Source: Acidobacteria bacterium 37-71-11 (GTDB lineage Bacteria > Acidobacteriota > Thermoanaerobaculia > Thermoanaerobaculales > Thermoanaerobaculaceae). Taken from it: DNA of 11,581 nt. Below are positions 7,556 through 11,581 of the stretch, in pieces. The notes below the pieces were generated by a model. It was not told where the DNA came from. It saw only the letters and a program-made list of their open reading frames with translations, and ran no database searches. The stretch covers positions 1 through 11,581 of the forward strand of contig NCBR01000058.1 in assembly GCA_002279285.1 (NCBI GenBank), given 5' to 3'. The position numbers were made by a program, and so were the translations under genes. The first letter of the stretch is position 1, and each line of letters opens with the position of its first letter.

Positions 7556-8767
7556 ATGGACTCGATGCGGATTGTCGAAGCTCAGGCGGAGCAGACGCCG
7601 TCGAAGATCCTGATGCTGGTGATGGACGGGCTCGGCGACCTGCCGCGCTACGGCGACGGCATGACGCCGCTGGCGGCCGCCCACAAGCCGAACCTCGACC
7701 GGCTGGCGCGGGACGGTTGCTGCGGCCGCTTCGATCCCGTGGGACCCGGGATCACGCCCGGCTCCGGCCCCGGCCACCTCGGCCTCTTCGGCTACGACCC
7801 GAGCGAGTACGAGATCGGCCGCGGCGTGTTGTCGGCGGTCGGGATCGACTTCGGTCTCATGCCGGGCGACGTGGCCGCGCGCTTCAACTTCTGCACCCTC
7901 GACGGCGAAGGGAAGATCGCGGACCGGCGGGCGGGGAGGATCTCCACCGAGGAGAACCGCCGGCTGGTCGCGCGGCTGCGCGAGATCCCGGCCCCCAAAG
8001 ACGTCGAGGTCTTCGTCGAGACCGAGGCGGAGCACCGCGGCGCGCTGATCGTTCGCGGCGCAAGGCTCGGCCATCGCCTGGCCGATACCGATCCGCAGCA
8101 CACCGGCGTGCCGCCCCTGCCGGTGAAGGCCCTGGACGCCGCATCTCGACCGACGGCCACGATCGTCGCCGCGTTCGTCAAAGCTGCCGGCAAGATCCTC
8201 CGCGGCGAGCCGAGCGCGAACGGCATCCTGCTGCGGGGGTTCGACTCGCTGCCGAAGATCCCTTCCCTTTCCGAACGCTTCCGCCTGCGGCCGGTGTGCG
8301 TCGCGACCTACCCGATGTACCGCGGCTTGGCACGCCTGGTGGGGATGGAGATGCCGCCGGCGCCCCCGGCCCTGGGCGAGTTCCCCGCGGCGGTGCGCGC
8401 GGCCCGGGACGGCCACGACTTCCTCTTCGTGCACGTCAAGTACACGGACAAGGCCGGCGAGGACGGCGACTTCGACCGCAAGTGCGCGGTCGTGGAAGAG
8501 GTCGACGCGCTGCTGCCGGAGATCCTGGGTGACGGGTTCGAGGTCGTGGTCGTGAGCGCCGACCACTCGACGCCGGTGGCGCTCAAGGCGCACTCGTGGC
8601 ACCCGGTACCGGCGCTGATGTGGGCGCCGGGGCGCGTGTTCCGCGACGGCGTGACGGCGTTCTCCGAGAGCGAGTGCATCGCCGGGGGGTTCGGGCGGAT
8701 GCCGCTGCGCTTCCTGCTCGCCGAGGCGTTGGCCGCCGGCGGCAAGGTCGCGAAGTACGGCGCGTGA
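7556..8767 (+). CDS. apgM: 2,3-bisphosphoglycerate-independent phosphoglycerate mutase, archaeal type
   Basis: This 403-residue cytoplasmic enzyme interconverts 3- and 2-phosphoglycerate in glycolysis and gluconeogenesis. It belongs to the alkaline-phosphatase superfamily branch called ApgM, and its length fits that branch (about 400, against about 510 for the GpmI type). Metal ligand D24 is in VMDGLGDLP. The phospho-acceptor serine S70 lies in ITPGSGPGHLGLFGYDP. The C-terminal metal motifs are D336-H337 in SADHSTP and H346/H349 in HSWHP. In the segment HVKYTDKAGEDGDFD (from H293), D298 is in the expected place, but E302 stands where archaeal members, as I recall, have a histidine (TD.AGH). 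The GSGPGH form also differs from the GSD form of many archaea and looks like the bacterial subgroup. The start ATG 7556 has a good Shine-Dalgarno. The stop is 4 bp from the convergent transporter stop. Confidence 0.93.
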   Translation: MDSMRIVEAQAEQTPSKILMLVMDGLGDLPRYGDGMTPLAAAHKPNLDRLARDGCCGRFDPVGPGITPGSGPGHLGLFGYDPSEYEIGRGVLSAVGIDFGLMPGDVAARFNFCTLDGEGKIADRRAGRISTEENRRLVARLREIPAPKDVEVFVETEAEHRGALIVRGARLGHRLADTDPQHTGVPPLPVKALDAASRPTATIVAAFVKAAGKILRGEPSANGILLRGFDSLPKIPSLSERFRLRPVCVATYPMYRGLARLVGMEMPPAPPALGEFPAAVRAARDGHDFLFVHVKYTDKAGEDGDFDRKCAVVEEVDALLPEILGDGFEVVVVSADHSTPVALKAHSWHPVPALMWAPGRVFRDGVTAFSESECIAGGFGRMPLRFLLAEALAAGGKVAKYGA

Positions 8768-8771
8768 CTCT

Positions 8772-10226
8772 TCACTTCTTCTCCGCGAGCGGCTCGGCGT
8801 GAATGACGACGCGGCCGATTCTCGGGAGGCGCTCGCGGAGCTCGCGCTCGATGCGCTCGGTGAGGTCGTGCGCCGCCGTGATCCCGGTGTCGGGATCGAG
8901 CGCGCAGTGGAACGAGACGGTCAGCTCTCCCTCGTCGGCGCGGTGCACCGTGACGTTGTGAGGGTGGCAGCGCAAGGTGGTGTCGGCGGCCAGTTCGTGG
9001 AGGACTGCGAGCACCTGCCCCTCGTCTTCGGGGCCCGCGAGGCCGGGCCTCGTCGCCGTCGCGCGGGGCTCGATATGGGTCACGATCTGCCCGATGCCTG
9101 GGCTGGCCGCGCGGAGGGCCCGCTCGAACGCCGTCACCTTCGCGTGGGCCGCCGCCAGCGAAAGCGCGGGGTCAACCTCGAGGTGCAGCTCCAGCGAGTG
9201 GGCGTCCAACACGTGGTGGACGTGGATGTCGTGAACGTCGAGGCCCAGCCGCGTCGCCACGCCGTGAGTCAACGCCGGCATGTCTTCGCTCTCCGTCTGC
9301 CCGTCCGCATCCGCTGGCTCGACGTGAACGACCACGTCCGCCCCGGGCAGGAGATGGCGTGCCGCAGCTTCGGCAGCCGTGGCGATCGCGTGCGCCCGGG
9401 CGAGACCGGTGCCGGGCTCGACCGTGAGCGTGACGTCCGCGAACGTCTCTGGGCCGCTTCGCCGCACGCGGAGGCGGCCGACCCGCATGACGCCGGGGAC
9501 CTGGACGGCACGGATGAGGCCGTCGCGCAGCTCCGGGGGGGTCTCGTCCAGCAAGACCGCGATGGTCTTGCGGCCGAGCTGCACGGAGATCCAGACGACG
9601 ATCGCGGCGACCCCGAGGGCCGCGACCGCGTCGGCCTTGACGAGCCACTCGAACCCCGGGCGCTTGGAGAAGTAGACGCCGACGAGGCCGAGGATCACGA
9701 CGGCGGACGAGTAGATGTCGGTGGAGAAGTGCAGGGCGTCCGCCTCGAGCGCCTGGCTGTCGTACTTCTTGGCGACCCGCGCCAACATGCGGGAGCGCGT
9801 GACGTCCACGACGATCGAGACCGCCATGATCGCGAACGCCCACGCCGATGCCTCGATCACGACCGTCTTGAACCACAGGCGCTGGACCGCCTCGTAGATG
9901 ATCCACATGCAGGTGGCGAGCAGGAGGATGGCCTCGAACAGCGCCGAAAGGTTCTCGATCTTCCCGTGGCCGTAGGTGTGCTCGCGGTCGGCGGGTTTGC
10001 CGGAGGCGCGCACCGCGAACAGCGTCACGACGGCCGCCACGAGGTCGAGGCCGGAGTGCGCTGCCTCGGCGAGGATGCCGAGGGAGCCGGTCGCGATCCC
10101 GACCACGACCTTGATCGCCGTCAAGAAAACCGCCGCAACCACGGAGCTGGCCGCCGCCGAGCGCTTCTCGCGGCTGGCTTCCGTACCGGCCAGCGCTCCC
10201 TGAGGTCTGTTTGCGTTGTCGCTCAT
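8772..10226 (-). CDS. Cation diffusion facilitator (CDF) metal efflux transporter with three C-terminal domains
   Basis: A 484-residue inner-membrane antiporter expected to export a divalent metal (Zn, Fe, Mn, Co or similar) against protons. The CDF membrane domain covers residues about 25-228 with six hydrophobic segments. Metal-site residues appear as H57-x3-D61 in TM2 (AAHSGLDLV) and H166-x3-D170 in TM5 (ALHFSTDIYSS). HTYGHGKIENL lies between TM2 and TM3 as in the family. Typical CDF proteins have about 300 residues and one cytoplasmic dimerisation domain. Here three similar blocks follow, from about 229, 315 and 398 to the end, closing with VVVHVEP, IVTHIEP and VVIHAEP. The last two are rich in histidine (HDIHVHH, CHPHNVTVH). 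The ATG at 10224-10226 is chosen because the membrane domain begins shortly after it and a promoter lies just upstream; the open frame further upstream looks non-coding. The metal cannot be assigned. Confidence 0.93.
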   Translation of the reverse strand: MSDNANRPQGALAGTEASREKRSAAASSVVAAVFLTAIKVVVGIATGSLGILAEAAHSGLDLVAAVVTLFAVRASGKPADREHTYGHGKIENLSALFEAILLLATCMWIIYEAVQRLWFKTVVIEASAWAFAIMAVSIVVDVTRSRMLARVAKKYDSQALEADALHFSTDIYSSAVVILGLVGVYFSKRPGFEWLVKADAVAALGVAAIVVWISVQLGRKTIAVLLDETPPELRDGLIRAVQVPGVMRVGRLRVRRSGPETFADVTLTVEPGTGLARAHAIATAAEAAARHLLPGADVVVHVEPADADGQTESEDMPALTHGVATRLGLDVHDIHVHHVLDAHSLELHLEVDPALSLAAAHAKVTAFERALRAASPGIGQIVTHIEPRATATRPGLAGPEDEGQVLAVLHELAADTTLRCHPHNVTVHRADEGELTVSFHCALDPDTGITAAHDLTERIERELRERLPRIGRVVIHAEPLAEKK

Positions 10227-10253
10227 CTCAACAATAGTGTCATCCGAAGCGTC

Positions 10254-10282
10254 AATATACTCAAAATCGACGCGAAAGGCAA
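10254..10282 (-). promoter_or_regulatory. Candidate sigma-70-type promoter for the CDF transporter
   Basis: On the minus strand TTGCCT (plus 10277-10282) and TATATT (plus 10254-10259) are separated by exactly 17 bp, in the most AT-rich part of the window. Transcription would start about 20 nt before the ATG. The same AT patch reads TATACT on the plus strand (10256-10261) and could serve the peroxiredoxin, but no good plus-strand -35 is seen. The motif GCGTCAA occurs twice here (10249-10255 and 10286-10292). Confidence 0.45.
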
Positions 10283-10359
10283 CCGGCGTCAAGGCCGCCG
10301 TTTCCGCCCTCGCCTCGGCAGGCGGAATCCCGCCGGAGACGCCGAGGTTGGGGTATGGC

Positions 10360-10365
10360 GGAGGG
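10360..10365 (+). promoter_or_regulatory. Ribosome binding site of the peroxiredoxin
   Basis: GGAGGG with 8-nt spacing to the ATG at 10374. It marks that ATG as the start and excludes the long open frame upstream. Confidence 0.7.
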
Positions 10366-10373
10366 ATTTGATC

Positions 10374-10895
10374 ATGAGAATGCTCGCGATGGCAATGGCG
10401 GCCTTCGGGCTGACGGGTACGGCGCTGGCGGCGGGGATGCTCAAGCCCGGGGATGCGTTCCCGGCGTGGAGGCTCAAGGACCAGGCGCGAAAGGAAGTTT
10501 CCTCGACAGAGCTGGCCGGTACGACCTACTTGCTGTGGTTCTTCCCCAAAGCGTTGTCGCCCGGCTGCACGAAGGAAGGTTGCACCCTGCGCGACAACTA
10601 CACGGGGTTCGAGAAGGCCGGCGTGCAGGTCCTCGGGGTGTCGTTCGACGCCCCGGCCACCAACGCCAAGTTCGTCAAGAAGGACCACTTCCCGTTCCGC
10701 CTGCTCTCGGACACAGGCAAGACGCTCGCCGTCGAGGTCGGGGCGGCCGACTCGACGCACCGGCTCTGGGCGCGCCGTATCTCCTACCTGGTCGGGCCGG
10801 ATGGCAAGGTGCTGGAGGCGTACCCCGACGTGAACCCGGGCGCGCACGCCGGCCAGGTACTGGCGGACCTCGCGAAGCTCCACCCCGCCAAGTAA
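10374..10895 (+). CDS. Exported peroxiredoxin, BCP/AhpC-TSA type
   Basis: A 173-residue thiol peroxidase that would reduce hydrogen peroxide or organic hydroperoxides. The first 20 residues (MRMLAMAMAAFGLTGTALAA) look like a Sec signal peptide with an ALA/AG cleavage site, so it is probably periplasmic. The thioredoxin-fold core follows: LKPGDAFPAWRL, then WFFPKALSPGCTKEGCTLRD. Peroxidatic C65 and a second cysteine C70 five residues later match the atypical two-cysteine layout of the BCP (PrxQ) subfamily. The end of the fold carries RRISYLVGPDGKVLEAYPDV. The start is fixed by GGAGGG 8 nt upstream. It is divergent from the CDF transporter across 147 bp, and joint control by metal or oxidative stress is possible but inferred. 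Cytoplasmic BCP proteins are about 150-160 residues; the extra length here is the leader. The exact reductant is unknown. Confidence 0.9.
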   Translation: MRMLAMAMAAFGLTGTALAAGMLKPGDAFPAWRLKDQARKEVSSTELAGTTYLLWFFPKALSPGCTKEGCTLRDNYTGFEKAGVQVLGVSFDAPATNAKFVKKDHFPFRLLSDTGKTLAVEVGAADSTHRLWARRISYLVGPDGKVLEAYPDVNPGAHAGQVLADLAKLHPAK

Positions 10896-10932
10896 GTCGC
10901 CCCTGGCGCCTCGCCCTCGCCCTACTGGCTCC

Positions 10933-10957
10933 CCTCCACTGCGTGAGGCCTTTTCTT
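10933..10957 (+). terminator. Possible intrinsic terminator after the peroxiredoxin
   Basis: Starting 37 nt after the stop, CCTC-c-AC pairs with GT-GAGG around a TGC loop (10933-10948, one bulged C), and is followed within 2 nt by TTTTCTT (10951-10957). The stem is short, so strength is uncertain. A related hairpin with a T-rich tail follows at 10996-11020. Confidence 0.4.
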
Positions 10958-11047
10958 GTGCCCGCGGGCTACGGCCGTGTCGCTCTGCCTTGCTGTCCAC
11001 TGCGTGGAGCCTCTTGCTTTGCCCCGCGGGCTGCGGCCGCGGTCGCT
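10935..11047. repeat. Two diverged copies of a hairpin-containing repeat, 61 bp apart
   Basis: Copy A (from 10935) and copy B (from 10996) share TCCACTGCGTG, a T-rich stretch, CCCGCGGGCT, CGGCCG and TCGCTC in the same order. Copy B forms a perfect TCCAC-TGC-GTGGA hairpin. Copy A has shifted to a CCTC/GAGG-based stem with the same TGC loop. Confidence 0.65.
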
Positions 11048-11048
11048 C

Positions 11049-11071
11049 GGGCGGCGCATCGAGCGCCGCCC
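11049..11071. repeat. Perfect 9-bp GC hairpin
   Basis: GGGCGGCGC (11049-11057) and GCGCCGCCC (11063-11071) are exact inverted repeats around the loop ATCGA. No T tract follows, so it is not a standard intrinsic terminator. Confidence 0.7.
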
Positions 11072-11216
11072 TCCGACCCGCCTGCGCGTGCGACCGAGCT
11101 GGCCAGATCGGCGGGCGGAGCCTCGCTGTCCCCCGCCGCCGCCGCCCTCCGACCCGCCTGCGCGTGCGACCGAGCTGGCCAGATCGGCGGGCGGAGCCTC
11201 GCTGTCCCCCGCCGCC
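11065..11216. repeat. Exact tandem duplication of a 76-bp unit
   Basis: Bases 11065-11140 are repeated without a mismatch at 11141-11216; the identity continues for only two bases into a third unit. Each unit contains a near-palindrome around CTGGCCAG (11094-11111 and 11170-11187) and the motif CCTCGCTGTCCCC. It is not coding in any convincing frame; 76 is not a multiple of 3. Confidence 0.93.
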
Positions 11217-11239
11217 GCGTTGCGCCGGCGGGGTCAGCG
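11197..11239 (-). repeat. REP-like element, minus-oriented copy
   Basis: Read on the minus strand, CGCTGACCC (11231-11239) and GGGGACAGCGAGG (11197-11209) flank a 12-bp stem with one C-C mismatch and a GTT loop (11207-11233). A plus-strand copy with the same flanks but a different core lies at 11511-11545. Confidence 0.55.
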
Positions 11240-11510
11240 TTTCCACCCGCCGCTCTGGCCGCTCGGGGCCCGCACGCTCCGGCGAAATCGGCCTACGCCC
11301 GCTGGGCGGTCTTGGCCACCCACCCCCCCGGAGAGTTGAGTTCCTGCTGTTCTCGTGTCTTTCTCTGCTTCTTTGTCGCCGCCAGGCCTATCGGCTTCAG
11401 CGTTGGTACCTCCGAGTGGTGGGCGGGGGGCATTCCAATCCGCCCCTCGGGTGAAGCGGCTATTGCTCCGGAGGCCGCGGGGCCCCAGCGCGCGCATCGC
11501 CGCCGGGAGA
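11240..11510. other. Intergenic stretch without a recognisable gene
   Basis: No start with a Shine-Dalgarno, no family-like protein, and no tRNA or rRNA sequence is seen on either strand. Two modest hairpins are present: CGCCC-GCT-GGGCG at 11296-11308, and GGGCGG with CCGCCC at 11421-11445 (13-nt loop). A pyrimidine-rich run (11341-11380) has a lower GC content than the surroundings. The open frames here have biased, low-complexity translations. Confidence 0.5.
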
Positions 11511-11545
11511 CGCTGACCCTGAGCGAAGCGAAGGGGACAGCGAGG
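11511..11545 (+). repeat. REP-like element, plus-oriented copy
   Basis: CGCTGACCC (11511-11519), core TGAGCGAAGCGAA, then GGGGACAGCGAGG (11533-11545). The core forms CCCT...AGGG with an inner GC-GAA-GC. The flanks match the minus-strand copy at 11197-11239 exactly. Confidence 0.55.
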
Positions 11546-11581
11546 GACCCGGCGGCGAGGCGCGCGGCTGGGTCGCGGCCG

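Noticed and set aside
4778..8602. A minus-strand open frame of 1274 codons
   Set aside because: It lies antisense to the M14 peptidase and phosphoglycerate mutase, both of which have clear catalytic motifs. Its translation is rich in R, H, P, D and V without any domain. This is the usual mirror frame of GC3-biased genes.
8799..10373. Long plus-strand frame fused to the peroxiredoxin
   Set aside because: It is antisense to the transporter. The ATG at 10374 has a good Shine-Dalgarno and begins a clean signal peptide.
11049..11216. CRISPR-like or attachment-site array
   Set aside because: The 76-bp units are directly adjacent with no spacer, only two copies exist, and no cas or integrase gene is in the window.
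10227..11246. N-terminal extension of the CDF transporter to 824 residues
   Set aside because: It would cross the peroxiredoxin gene and the repeats. The membrane domain starts soon after the ATG at 10224-10226, and a promoter lies just upstream.
10956..11454. Overlapping plus-strand open frames of 127 and 154 codons
   Set aside because: Their translations are built from the tandem repeats in two frames. The 76-bp unit is not a multiple of three, so the repeat cannot be a protein repeat.
11234..11497. Minus-strand 87-codon open frame
   Set aside because: No ribosome binding site, no domain, starts and ends among hairpins; codon usage is not like the real genes here.

Overview
The window is very GC-rich bacterial chromosomal DNA with dense genes, frequent GTG and TTG starts and third-position G/C bias. 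Gene content (a large secreted M14 zinc carboxypeptidase, an archaeal-type phosphoglycerate mutase, a GT-C glycosyltransferase with a LmbE/PIG-L deacetylase) would fit Acidobacteriota or a similar high-GC, Gram-negative-type lineage. That placement is an inference from protein style, not a determination. There are no phage, IS, plasmid or CRISPR features.

Region 1 (1-4761, minus strand) is a compact five-gene operon read right to left: a membrane GT-C glycosyltransferase, a PIG-L/LmbE deacetylase, a GAF-domain sensor histidine kinase, a stand-alone receiver-domain response regulator, and a sugar-phosphate nucleotidyltransferase cut by the window edge. All four junctions are 4-nt overlaps of the NTGA type (GTGA, TTGA, GTGA, ATGA), each with a Shine-Dalgarno sequence in the tail of the gene before it. 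The set looks like a translationally coupled envelope-glycan module (activate a sugar, transfer it at the membrane, deacetylate an N-acetyl group) with its own two-component switch. The glycan and the signal cannot be read from the sequence.

Region 2 (4762-8767, plus strand) begins at a 139-bp divergent intergenic region. A secreted M14 peptidase gene follows, split by one in-frame TAA at 5942-5944 that stands where family members are expected to have a tyrosine; the frame stays open and family-like for another 1.5 kb. Then comes an archaeal-type cofactor-independent phosphoglycerate mutase with intact metal and serine motifs.

Region 3 (8772-10895) holds a CDF cation efflux transporter on the minus strand, ending 4 bp from the mutase stop. 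It carries three successive C-terminal domains that look like repeats of the CDF dimerisation domain. Divergent from it is a small peroxiredoxin of the BCP type with a signal peptide. The promoter region between them is relatively AT-rich and contains a good candidate promoter for the transporter.

Region 4 (10896-11581) has no credible gene. It contains a possible terminator after the peroxiredoxin, two diverged 61-bp-spaced hairpin repeats, an exact 76-bp tandem duplication, strong GC hairpins and an oppositely oriented pair of a REP-like motif. It reads as a repeat-rich intergenic region.
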